A stretch of 64,000 nucleotides of DNA from Nipponacmea schrenckii. Its lineage: Eukaryota; Mollusca; Gastropoda; Lottiidae. The translations under genes and the position numbers were made by a program. The stretch is from assembly GCA_030562195.1 (NCBI GenBank), contig JAUJPP010000003.1:35408602-35472601 (forward strand). Direction: 5' to 3'. The notes below the pieces were generated by a model, which ran no database searches, was not told the origin of the DNA, and saw only the letters and a list, made by a program, of their open reading frames with translations. Position 1 is the first letter of the stretch. Every line of letters starts with the position of its first letter. Positions 29,501 to 42,600 of the stretch are shown here, piece after piece.

Positions 29501-32500
29501 TACGCCCACATGAAATGGGGGGCGTATATTGTCGTCACCCACATCCGTCCGTCCGTCCGTTCACATTTACCTCGTGCTCACTCTACAGGCTACAATTCTT
29601 CATGGATTCTTTTGATTTTTATTTTGTGGGTCAGTGTCATTATGAAGATGATCACTTCATTAGCTATAGGGTGCAACTCGTGCTCACTCTACAGGCTACA
29701 ATTCTTTATGGATTCTTTTGATTTTTATACGCCCACACGTAAGTAAGGGCGTATATTGTAATCGCCCTGTCGGTCCGTCGGTCCGTCGGTCCGTCCGTCC
29801 GTTCACATTTACCTCGTGCTCACTCTACAGGCTACAATTCTTCATGGATTCTTTTGATTTTTATTTTGTGGGTCAGTGTCATTATGAAGATGATCCCTAT
29901 CGATTTTCGTGAAGATCGGATAATTTTTCACCTAAATATCATGTCTGACTTAGCTTTTTTCACTTCATTAGCTATAGGGTGCAGCTCGTGCTCACTCTAC
30001 AGGCAACAATTCTTTATGGATTCTTTTGATTTTAATTTTGTGGGCCAGTATTTGATTTTTATACGCCCACACGTAAGTAAGGGCGTATATTGTAATCGCC
30101 CTGTCGGTCCGTCGGTCCGTTCACATTTACCTCGTGCTCACTCTACAGGCTACAATTCTTCATGGATTCTTTTGATTTTTATACGCCCACACGTAAGATG
30201 GGCGTATATTGTAATTGCCCTGTCGGTCCGTCTGTCAGTCCGTTCCCATTTGGCTGGTGCTCACTCCTCAGGCTACAATTCTTTATGGATTCTTTTACTT
30301 TTTAATTTGTGGGTCAGTGTCATTATGAAGATGATCCCTATCGATTTTCCTGATGATCGGATAATTTTTCACCGAAATATCACGTCTGACTTAACGTTTT
30401 TCACTTCATTAGCTATAGGGTGCAACTCGTGCTCACTCTACAGGCTACAATTCTTTATGGATTCTTTTGATTTTTATACGCCCACACGTAAGTAAGGGCG
30501 TATATTGTAATCGCCCTGTCGGTCCGTCGGTCCGTCGGTCCGTCCGTCCGTTCACATTTACCTCGTGCTCACTCTACAGGCTACAATTCTTCATGGATTC
30601 TTTTGATTTTTATTTTGTGGGTCAGTGTCATTATGAAGATGATCCCTATCGATTTTCGTGAAGATCGGATAATTTTTCACCTAAATATCATGTCTGACTT
30701 AGCTTTTTTCACTTCATTAGCTATAGGGTGCAGCTCGTGCTCACTCTACAGGCAACAATTCTTTATGGATTCTTTTGATTTTTATATTGTGGGTCAGTGT
30801 CATTATGAAGATGATCCCTATTGATTTTCGTGATGATCGGATAATTTTTCACCGAAATATCGCATCTGACTTAGCGTTTTTCACTCCATTACCCATAGTG
30901 TGAAACTCGTGCTCACTCTACAGGCAACAATTCTTTATGGATTCTTTTGAAATTCATTCTGTGGGTTAGTGTCATTATGAAGATGATCCCTATTGATTTT
31001 CGAGATGATCGGATAATTTTTCACAGAAATATCATGTCTGACTTAGCTTTTTTCACTTCATTAGCTATAGGGTGCAGCTCGTGCTCACTCTACAGGCAAC
31101 AATTCTTTATGGATTCTTTTGATTTTAATTTTGTGGGCCAGTATTTGATTTTTATACGCCCACACGTAAGTAAGGGCGTATATTGTAATCGCCCTGTCGG
31201 TCCGTCGGTCCGTTCACATTTACCTCGTGCTCACTCTACAGGCTACAATTCTTCATGGATTCTTTTGATTTTTATACGCCCACACGTAAGATGGGCGTAT
31301 ATTGTAATTGCCCTGTCGGTCCGTCTGTCAGTCCGTTCCCATTTGGCTGGTGCTCACTCCTCAGGCTACAATTCTTTATGGATTCTTTTACTTTTTAATT
31401 TGTGGGTCAGTGTCATTATGAAGATGATCCCTATCGATTTTCGTGAAGATCGGATAATTTTTCACCTAAATATCATGTCTGACTTAGCTTTTTTCACTTC
31501 ATTAGCTATAGGGTGCAGCTCGTGCTCACTCTACAGGCAACAATTCTTTATGGATTCTTTTGATTTTTATATTGTGGGTCAGTGTCATTATGAAGATGAT
31601 CCCTATTGATTTTCGTGATGATCGGATAATTTTTCACCGAAATATCGCATCTGACTTAGCGTTTTTCACTCCATTACCCATAGTGTGAAACTCGTGCTCA
31701 CTCTACAGGCAACAATTCTTTATGGATTCTTTTGAAATTCATTCTGTGGGTTAGTGTCATTATGAAGATGATCCCTATTGATTTTCGAGATGATCGGATA
31801 ATTTTTCACAGAAATATCATGTCTGACTTAGCATTTTTCACTTCATTACCCATAGGGTGCAACTCGTACTCACTCTACATGCTACAATTCTCTATGGATT
31901 CTTTTGATTTTTATACGCCCACACGTAAGTTAGGGCGTATATTGTAATCGCCCTGTCGGTCCGTCGGTCCGTCGGTCCGTTCACATTTACCTCGTGCTCA
32001 CTCTACAGGCTACAATTCTTCATGGATTCTTATGATTTTTATACGCCCACACGTAAGATGGGCGTATATTGTAATTGCCCTGTCGGTCTGTCTGTCAGTC
32101 CGTTCCCATTTGGCTCGTGCTCACTCCTCAGGCTACAATTCTTTATGGATTCTTTTGATTTTTAATTTGTGGGTCAGTGTCATTATGAAGATGATCCCTA
32201 TCGATTTTCCTGATGATCGGATAATTTTTCACCGAAATATCACGTCTGACTTAGCGTTTTTCACTTCATTAGCTATAGGGTGCAACTCGTGCTCACTCTA
32301 CAGGCTACAATTCTTTATGGATTCTTTTGATTTTTAATTTGTTGGTCAATGTCATTATGAAGATGATCCCTATTGATTTTCGTGATGATCGGATAATTTT
32401 TCACCGAAATATCGCGTCTGACTTAGCGTTTTTCACTTCATTAGCTATAGGGTGCAAGTCGTGCTCACTCTACGCGCTACATTTCTTTATGGATTCTTTT

Positions 32501-32995
32501 GATTTTTATTTTGTTGGTCAGTGTCATTGTGAAGATGATCCCTATTGATTGTCGTTATGATCAGATGATTTTTTAGTGAAATATCATGTTTGAATTTGCT
32601 TTTTTCACTCTGTAACCTATAGATTGCAACTTGTGCTCACTCTACAGGCTACAATTCTTTATGGATTCTTTTGATTTTTAATTTGTTGGTCAATGTCATT
32701 ATGAAGATGATCCCTATTGATTTTCGTGATGATCACATAATTTTTCACTGAAATATCGCGTCTGACTTAGCGTTTTTCACTTCATTACCTATAGGTTGCA
32801 ACTTGTGCTCACTCTACAGGCTACAATTCTATATGTATTGTTTTGATTGTTTGTATGTGTGTTGATATCATTTTGAAGATGTGCACTTTTAAATTTAATG
32901 ATGATCCGATAATTTTCTAAGCCTAGGTTTTATTCATAATCAATGCTGCCAGTGGGCGTATATTACCTTGCCTGGCAAGCTATCTTTCTATTATT
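29495..32995 (+). repeat. 3.5-kb higher-order array of pearl/Helentron-like 172-bp monomers
   Basis: The core monomer (phrases TTATGGATTCTTTTGATTTT, GTCAGTGTCATTATGAAGAT, CTCGTGCTCACTCTACAGGC) repeats with period 172, e.g. GCTCAC at 32291, 32463, 32635 and 32807. At least eight copies of the 5' terminus (TTTTTATACGCCCACACGTA then GTCGGTCCGTC) are embedded among monomers between 29497 and 32040. Large near-identical blocks recur at offsets of about 749 bp (29727 to 30476) and 1093 bp (30061 to 31154). The array ends at 32940-32990 with the family 3' terminus GCCAGTGGGCGTATATTACC, TTGCCTGGCAAGCTATCTTT. Open frames of up to 220 codons here are repeat artefacts. Confidence 0.93.
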
Positions 32996-33589
32996 ATAAG
33001 TTAAATTTGAAAGCGATAAACATGAGATGGTTGGGTATCTTCAGTTCAGATTGCATCATTGCATCTCGGGTAGTTTTCGAGTAGTATTCTGTCAAAATAG
33101 ACACTTTAGGACCATAATTTAAGGTTGGTGGTCCACCCAACCCCTAAACAAAATTGGTTTATGTTGGCCAATTTTTACCCTTTATGTAAAATCTTTTTTT
33201 TTTGCAAACGAATGATAAGTGTTTAGTCTTGCGTGGAGGTTTAAATTTTGCAAATTTTAACAAATTTTTAATTGGATATTTCACGTAGGCCTACTTACTA
33301 TTTTATATAGGAGGATAATTATACATATTACCTCTTTTTAAATTGTAGTTCTTTAAATTATTACCATTTATATAACGTATTTTATATTGAAGTATTAAAA
33401 ATTAAGAAAGACAAGAAGCATAACATGATATAAGTTTAACAGAACGATAAATTTGCACATTGTTATCTTCTGTTGTAGTATTGGAAGACTATTTATTGAG
33501 TGAGACTGGATAATCGTAGTGATACAGTGATATAGACACGCCCTCTTTCAACTCTTTATTGCCAGAGTCGAAAATGGTCTCCGTTGAGC
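32996..33589 (+). promoter_or_regulatory. presumed promoter and 5' UTR of xylosyltransferase
   Basis: AT-rich sequence upstream of the first coding exon. No TATA box or initiator could be assigned with confidence. The last 60 bases are less AT-rich and contain an upstream ATG (33574). Confidence 0.35.
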
Positions 33590-33639
33590 ATGGCCGCATC
33601 TCGAATCGGTTCTTGGAGAAGAATTTGTTTAAGATATAA
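33574..33639 (+). other. upstream ORF overlapping the xylosyltransferase start
   Basis: An ATG at 33574 in good context (A at -3, G at +4) opens a 21-codon frame ([20 protein letters not shown]) that overlaps the main start at 33590 in the +1 frame and ends at TAA 33637-33639. If included in the mRNA it would be expected to lower initiation at the main ATG. The transcription start is unknown. Confidence 0.5.
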
Positions 33640-36600
33640 ATACTTTTTCTATGCAGCATCGCTTGTGTGTGTTCTTCAAGTATTTTTAGCTTATAGTTTT
33701 TATAAAGTGAACTTAACTGATCAAAACAATTCAGGCATAAGGGTCCCAGATTTTAACCAAAATTTGCCTCACAATGACCAAAAATTTGACAGTCATTTGT
33801 TGACAGCGGATCACAGAAACTATATTAAGGTGAGTTTAGTGAATTCTTTTCTTCGTTATACATGAATTATATCACCTCCGATGCACCCTGAAATCAACAT
33901 TCATCCAGGTCAATCATTTGCTATCAGTGTTTTAGATAGCTTTCGATTTGGCAGTTATAAATTTAAACCTAAGCTCTAAGCAATTGAAATTGTTCTTAAA
34001 TTTTAAAGGGGCCATTCTATTTGATTTTACGTAGAAGATCTAACCATGACTTTTGTGACTAATTTCCTGCCCTAAAATTTACCCTGTACGGCTAATAAAA
34101 GGCCACTGTTTATTTGCTGTGAACATTCAGGACACACATAAGTATCCCTCTGCCAAGTTTCAAATCGATAGCTTTACTGGAAGTTGGAGGGTGCGTAAAG
34201 TAGCTAGACCTTATTACACAAATACAGTAACTTTATCCCCTTTCATGTAACTGTCTTTTTTTATCAGAAGCATCATGTTTGGAGAAAGGAAAGTATCCGT
34301 CAAAAGTATTTTTCCAGTAAATTAAATGAAATGTTAAAACGCAAATATACTTAAAGCAAATAAATGCAGATAGTTCAACTTAGCTGAGTTTGATGGTGTA
34401 TAAAAGTTTAACAAAGTAACAGTCTAGACTCTTGAATTAAGATCTTATCATAAAATAGTGTAAAGTGACCCTGTGCAAAGACCTCCTTTTAAATTGAAAT
34501 AAAATCTATACCTGTACATCTTATAATATACACGTATATGTATAGTATACATATGTTTACACTGAAAAGGGTAATATCCTGTAAGATTTTTAATTCTATT
34601 GTTCAACTTATATATCCGTTTTATAGTTTATTTTAATGACAGCTGGTCCTCATTCTATTCTTGACTTTTTACTCTTTTCAAATGTACCAGCATTTCCTTT
34701 ACTGCGCACTGTGTGGCTAATTTGACTGGTTGCCAGAGTATGCATACATACTTGTATAAATGTAGACATGCAGAGATTAATATACAATTTTTATATGTTA
34801 GAACTTTTAATGAATCCAGATAAAACATTACCCCATTTATGAAATATGTTTCAATATAATAATAGGATATTGAAATATTCTTTGCTTTATTTTCTTATTA
34901 GTTTATACAGGTAGTCCTACTAGGCATATAAATATACAAAACACATGAAGACCAATAATTCCTAATTATAAGCCTGTGGTATTTACATATTCTTGTAGTG
35001 TAAGAATTTGTTACGTGTCAATTTTGATAGTCATTTTACTTTAGTATTTACATTTAGATAATATATGCTTCTGAAAAAAACAGTTGTTGAAAGCATTTAT
35101 AGTTATCTTGTACTGTAATCAGTAATCTTATGATAGACACATTGACAGCAGAGACTTAAAGCCAATAATCTTTTCTGCATGATTTGATTTTATAACAGTA
35201 AACTGTAATGCTAGGTAATTCATCATCATAGAATCTTTTCTCTGCCACCCACAGAGCTTCTCGTGTTTGTTTGACTTGTGACAGTCAACTTTAAAAGAAC
35301 AGATGGGCCATATTTGATAGATAATTTGGGTCTTGAATATAAAAAAATAGTGCTCAGAATTATTGTCCTGGAAATATACATATAAAAACAGTCTGTCAAA
35401 TATGCCTCAAACTAGAAATTTCACTGTTAAATTCTATATATGCCTTTTTATATGCCCACATTATAATGTGGTGGAATATTGTTGTCACCCCTGTCCGTCC
35501 GTCAGTCCGCAATTGCTTGTGAACACAATATTTAGAGAGTACAGTTTTTGTCGGATTTGAATGAAACTTGCTATGATCATTTATATTGATGAGATCTGGG
35601 ACAAATTCTGCCTGTTTTAAAACAGAAAATATATTTTAAAGTGGGCATATCTTGCTAGGCAACCACTTGTTAGAAATACAGTCCCCAGAAATGAAGACTT
35701 GTCATTTTTACTTTGCAACATTCCATGATTTGGTGCAATAATAAGATATTTCTTAAACAATGTATTTATCTTATACACGCTATTGAAATGAATATCATCA
35801 CTTTTAGTTTTGTGTAATATCAATATTGAATATCTGGTTCTTTCCCCATTTAAAAAAAAAACCCTTTTTTTTGGTTTTTGGTTCATCAATACCATTGTCA
35901 TATATGTAATTATTACAATATATTTTACATGAAATAACATATTTACAAGAAAATTGTTACTTGATATTCTAAAATTTCTGTATTTGATTAATGTGTGAGA
36001 GTATCGTTGTATAATTTATGTCTCAAGAGACTAAAGAGAGATGGAATCATATCGAATGAAGAAAATTGAAATCTGGAAGGAAACCAGGCAGATACATACA
36101 TTATACCGGTATTCTCAAATCAAAGAGATATTTTCAGTACAAAAAAAAATTAATATTGATACGAAAATTTAAACAGTCCTTATGAAGTAGTTCTGAATAT
36201 AAAAAGGATTTTCTAGCCTATGTATGTACATTAGTGTACTATTTCCTATCAAATAGATTTCCTGTCTGTATGCTATCATTTAGCTTGTACATTAATGTTT
36301 AGAGTAGCACTAAGGCCTTTAAAGATTAACTAAAACTTATTTTGTTATCGATAGATTTGATGTTTTCAAAAATTTCTTTAAAAAGAATGAAAAAAAGTGA
36401 CTTCCATATACAGGAATTTTTGGTACTGGTTCTGGCATGGTAGCCTTTAAACTATAGTTTAGGTAGTTTATTTATTTATTAAAAAGTATATAAATTATCC
36501 ATGATGTAACTATGTACCGTACATATTCTCTTGAGAGATCTTGGAATACAGCCTCAGAATATGATTTCTGCTACATTTACTTCTTTCAGGAATCGAAATT

Positions 36601-39600
36601 TATTATTAATGTCATTTTCTTATAACTTCAAACTGTAAGTCTAAAATGAAATTGAATTTAATGTGGGTTGAATTCGGAAACTTGTGTTTGTCATTACCAG
36701 TAATTGGTGATAAATTTTGTTAATATTCATTTCATGATATGATCATTTCTAGTCTGCCCCCTCAGGGATCCAAATATTATTGATTTATTGTTTACAGTAT
36801 CTACAGTTTGAAGCTCAATTAAACACATATCTGATAACCTTTGAGGACAAGACCACCATTAGAAATAATTTCCGAGTCATTAATATCAAACCATTAATCC
36901 AATAGTCATGTATAAGCCATGTTTGTGTCATCTTGCCTTGCTGATAGTCATATATCTTGAAATTAAATTTTTCCATTAGGTATTTAACCAGTTTACCTGG
37001 AGACAAATTTTTATTATGGTTTGACAGCTAAACATTGTTTGTTATTTGTAGTATACTTTAAAATTGAAAACAACTTGTATCAACTACATTATGATGTTGT
37101 GTATTGTTGCCTCCCCTGTCCATCCATCCACAATGTGCTATTGAATGCAACAGAGTCTAGAGTTTTCATCCATTTTTATACGCCCACATGGAAATGTGGA
37201 CGTATATTGCCGTCGCCCCTGTCCGTCCGTCCGTCGGTCCGTTGGTCCGTCCACATTTGTTGTATCCACGATAGAGGCTACAGTTTTTATCCGATCTTAA
37301 TGAAACTTGGTATACATGTATATATTGATGATATCTCGGTCAAGTTCGAAAATGGAAATTATCGCATGAATGGTTTTTGAGTTATTGCACTTGACTCAGT
37401 AAAAACGCGTCAAATTTGGGTTGTATCCACAATAGAGGCTACAGTTTTTATCCAATCTTAATGAAACTTGGTATACATGTATATATTGATGATATCTCGG
37501 TCAAGTTCGAAAATGGAAATTTTCGCATGAACGGTTTTTGAGTTATTGCCCTTGACTTAGTAAAAACGCGTCAAATTTGGGTTGTATCCACAATAGAGGC
37601 TACAGTTTTTATCCGATCTTAATGAAACTTGGTATACATGTATATATTGATGATATCACGGTCAAGTTCGAAAATTGAAATTATCGAATGAATGGATTTT
37701 GAGTTATTGCCCTTGACTTAGTAAAAACACGTCAAATTTGGGTTGTATCCACAATAGAGGCTACAGTTTTTATCAGATCTTAATGAAACTTGGTATACAT
37801 GCATATATTGATTATATCTCGGTCAAGTTCGAAAATGGAAATTTTCGCATGAAAGGTTTTTGATTTATTGCCCTTGACTTAGTAAAAACGCGTCAAATTT
37901 GGGTTGTATCCACAATAGAGGCTATAGTTTTTATCCGATCTTAATGAAACTTGGTATACATGTATATATTGATGATATCTCGGTCAAGTTCGAAAATTGA
38001 AATTATCGAATGAACAGATTTTGAGTTATTGCCCTTGACTTAGTAAAAACGTGTCAAATTTGGGTTGTATTCACGATAGAAGCTACAGTTTTTATCCGAT
38101 CTTAATGAAACTTGGTATACATGTATATATTGATGATATCTCGGTCAAGTTCGAAAATGGAAATTATCGCATGAACGGTTTTTGAGTTATTGCACTTGAC
38201 TTAGTAAAAACGCGTCAAATTTGGGTTGTATCCACAATAGAGGCTACAGTTTTTATCCAATCTTAATGAAACTTGGTATACATGTATATATTGATAATAT
38301 CTCGGTCAACTTTGAAAATGGAAATTATCGCATGAACGTTTTTTTAGTTATTGCCCTTGACTTAGTAAAAACGCGTCAAACTTGGGTTGTATCCACAATA
38401 GAGGCTACAGTTTTTATCCGATCTTAATGAAACTTGGTATACATGTATATATTGATGATATCTCAGTCAAGTTCGAAAATGGAAATTATTGCATGCACGT
38501 TTTTTGAGTTATTGCACTTGACTTAGTAAAAACGCGTCAAATTTGGGTTGTATCCACAATAGAGCCTACAGTTTTTATCTGATCTTAATGAAACTTGGTA
38601 TGCATGTATATATTGATGATATCTCTGTCAAGTTCAAAAATGGAAATCATTGCATGAACGGATTTTAAGTTATTGCCTTAACTTAGTAAAAATGCGTCAA
38701 ATTAGGGTTGTATCCATGATAGAGGCTACAGTTTTTATCCGATCTTAATGAAACTTGGTATACATGTATATATTGATGATATCTCGGTCAAGTTCCAAAA
38801 TGGAAATTATCGAATGAACAGATTTTGAGTTATTGCCCTTGACTTCGTAAAAACGCTTCAAATTTGGGTTATATCCACGATATAGGCTACAGTTTTTATC
38901 AGAAATTCAAATTTGACGATTTTTTGATGAATAGTTTATGAGTAATTGCCCTTGACTAAGTAAAATTGCATAAAAATTCATTTTCTGTAGACACTATAGA
39001 AGCTACAATTATCTATGAATTTTAATGAAACTTGGTATGAGCATTGGAATTGATAAGAGGGTGGTCAAGTTCGATTTGGACGATTTTGCGATAAACAGTT
39101 TTGGAGTTATTGCCCCTGCCTCTATATTTGTTGTAGACAAAATAGAAGCTACAATTTTCAATGGATTTAAATGAAACTTGGTGTAAGCATTGGAATTGAT
39201 AAGACACAGTCAAGTTCGAATTTGATGATTTTTCGATGAACAGTTTTTTGGTTATTGCCCTTGATTTAGTAAGATTGTGTCAAAAATTTTTTGTGGTTCA
39301 ATAGAAGCTACAATTTCCAATGGATTTTGATGAAACTTGGTGTTTTTGAGTTTTTGCCCTTGATTTCAATATCCATTTAGTGAATGTTTTTGAGTCATTG
39401 CTGTATTTATTTTTCAAATTCAATGCTGCCAGTGGGCGTATGTTACCTTGCCTGGCAAGCTATCTTTAATGAAATTTGGTGTTATGGTTTGAAATAATGA
39501 GATTATGATTTCTAGTACAATTTAACACAATCGCCCTTTACACAGCTATTTTGAAATTTAAAATTTATCAGGTATAGTCAAGTAAGACAAATGCTTGCGC

Positions 39601-42600
39601 GCTAAGTATATTCTGCCTCTTTTGCCTTTTTTCCTTCTGTCAGTGATCCGGTTTTGATAGACTGACATGGTAAATAATGTCTTTCTGTTTTGCCCTGGTA
39701 ATATTCCTCTCCCTGCCCACTATTAAAACACTATCTGGCGCCAAATTAAGAAAAGAAAAAAAGACTATTAAGTCATTTTAAAAGAGATATTTAAGGAATA
39801 TCAATGTTTCTTCACTTCTAACATGATTTGCTGTATAGGCTATATTAATATTTAATACAGAAATCAGTAAATATTTATAAGTTTGTCTATAAACCTGTTT
39901 AATGAAAAGTTCAGTTGATCACATCTGGTTGTAGAAGATTACTTAGCAGATGATAGTAATAAACACTTGTATAGATTATACTTTACTGATATTTATACAG
40001 ATCATAGTTGGCCTGCTCCTCAAAGGTCAAATTATGATGACCTGAGATTCAGGAAGTGCCCTTCCTGACTATTTAGTTGATTAACTTACAGATAAATAGC
40101 AATTGACACCTTTCTTCAAAAATTTTTCTTCTTGCCTTATAAAGGATGAACTATTTACTAAAAGGAAGTGTCTGATGACGTCACTAATCTCAATATATAT
40201 GTATGCTTGTATCACTTAAGGCCCTTTGCTTGGTTGAGTGAATGAACCACAGACGTCTGTATGAAAATTGGAATGGTGGAAATTAATGCTATAAGTTCCC
40301 TCAATAAACATAACACAAATTAAGAAGTCCTGTTTCCGACCACTTTTATAATTAAACTCTCTATTCATGTTTTGTCCATTAAAACAAAGTGACATGACAC
40401 TGTGTAACATTGAGCTCATTGGGTACATAGATACAATGTGTTATTATGAAGACAAACAAAAAATGTATTGATATAATAGGAAGACAAAAAACAAGATAAC
40501 ATATTAATTTATACAAAATTTTAAAAATGTTATATTGTATATGAGGACATAAATGTACTATTTTTGAAAACAATATATATGGGTACACTTAGTGCATTGC
40601 TGGTAACACCTTTAAAAATTTATTCTTTAGTTCATTGAACTTTTTATACAGAGAGTGTATGGATAGTGTCAAATTTAATGTATTATGTATTTATAGAATA
40701 TTAATTAGATTGTGAGTTTATAATTATAAATATTAATATCAAATTATATGCATTGTACTGTTTCATATTAAAGCGCTATTAAACCCAATGAGCTTGACAT
40801 TTCAATCACGTGTATTAATTAAATATCCCAATATACAAAAATATTTGATTTAAGTTACATACATAATGCCAAATTTAAAGAAAAAAAGTATTTTGTATGG
40901 TTTTTGTCCTTGTCAAAGTACACTTTACTCACAGAGAAGGCTGATCTCAAATTCAGTGCAATATTTATTTATAACTTTTTGTAGTTTGGGTTGATACATA
41001 TAATTATGTGAAAAGTCTTCAGAAGTACTAGAAATGCACAAATATAATCCCTTCAAATATACTTCAAACTAGAAATTTCACTTTCTTTTCTTTACGTCAT
41101 TTCTATATATGGCTTAGTAATTAGGAAAAGAGAAGTTTGTCATTTTATCTTTCTATTGCGGATAATTCAGTATTCCTGTGTATTTGGAGGCTCAAAGAAG
41201 TTGAACTGTGAACACTGATTAAGCTTATCTGTAAAATTCCTGCTTCTGATATTAATTTACGTTTGGTCAAATGTATGTCAAGTGCATTTCTATAAAAGGA
41301 TACTGCGTCTTTGCAATTATGAGACCAATTATAGTTCAAAAGAATGGTCAATATGAGTATATATTCATCAGTGAACTTACCTGGTGGCATAAAGTAACTG
41401 AATTTATTAAGCATTTTTCATTAATTGAATGCATCTTTATGGATAATTACTTAGTTTTTTAGATATGTATTTATTGTTTAATGTTATTTATGGCATCAGG
41501 TATATTTACTGATAAATAAAGCTCTTTTTGGCCAAAATATTATGTTCATTCTAAGACCTATTATCTCTTTAACAATTAAAAGCTGCCAGTTCATATATTA
41601 TTCAAGAAAAATTTATTGTAGAAATTGAGGACATTATTTATCTTGTTCAGTGTAGCAGTGAATACAGTCATTTTTCTTAATTGCAAGAGTTTTAGGAAAA
41701 TCAAAATGGATAGCTAAAAGTGAGCTCTTAATAAATGCGTAAGGAAACTAACTAAAACTAGAATTGCTTACAATTATGAACGTATTTCGAGAGCCTTAAA
41801 ATATTATGTAGGCTAAATTTGCAATGACCTACATCTAGACAATATATTGAATATCATTTGACCTAGTTTTCAAACCTTCTGTAACGGTTAAAAATGGCAA
41901 AAATATGAAAATTATCAATTTTTGCTGTATTTAAGTACACTTATCTCTATGAATTTTTTAAGTAAGACAAATTTAAAAATACCTTCTCGTAGACAATATA
42001 TTGAATATTATTTGACTTAGTTTTCAAGGTCATAGATTAAGTGGGTCACACCTTCCGTAGCCGTTAAAGTAACCTAATTCTGAAAAAATCGAAATTTGGA
42101 TAATTCGAAAAAAAATACGAAATTTAAAAATCGGCCTCCTAGAAAAGGTAGATAATGATCCAATGTATCTATGTGCTAAATTTCATCGAAATTGGTATAT
42201 CAATAGTGTCTGAATTTCGGCTTTAAGAATTGTAATGAAAATTCAAAATGGCGGCCGATATGGCAGTGTGACTAAATTATTTAGGTCAGATCGATTACTA
42301 TTGACAAGTTATTTATAAAACAGTTTTCACTTTTCACCTAGCTGTTATAGACTGGAAGTTATGTAATTACGTCATTTGAGGCTAAACCAGAAGTCGAAAA
42401 GTTTTTTCAAAATTTTTCAAAAGTCATAATCATATCACCTATCAACTGGTGAAGTTTCAAAATTTTACCATTTATATTAAACGAGAAATCATGGTCTGAA
42501 ATTTTTGCCGATGACCCTTGAATATTGAATTGCAAATCGTGGGTAAAAGATTTAACCGAATTGCATATAACCTATAGTTGTTAGTTGACAAAAACATTAA

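Noticed and set aside
29510..32548. Open frames of 70-220 codons in the plus strand
   Set aside because: They are the 172-bp monomer translated repeatedly, with no domain and with frame set by repeat length; the same words recur in non-coding copies elsewhere.
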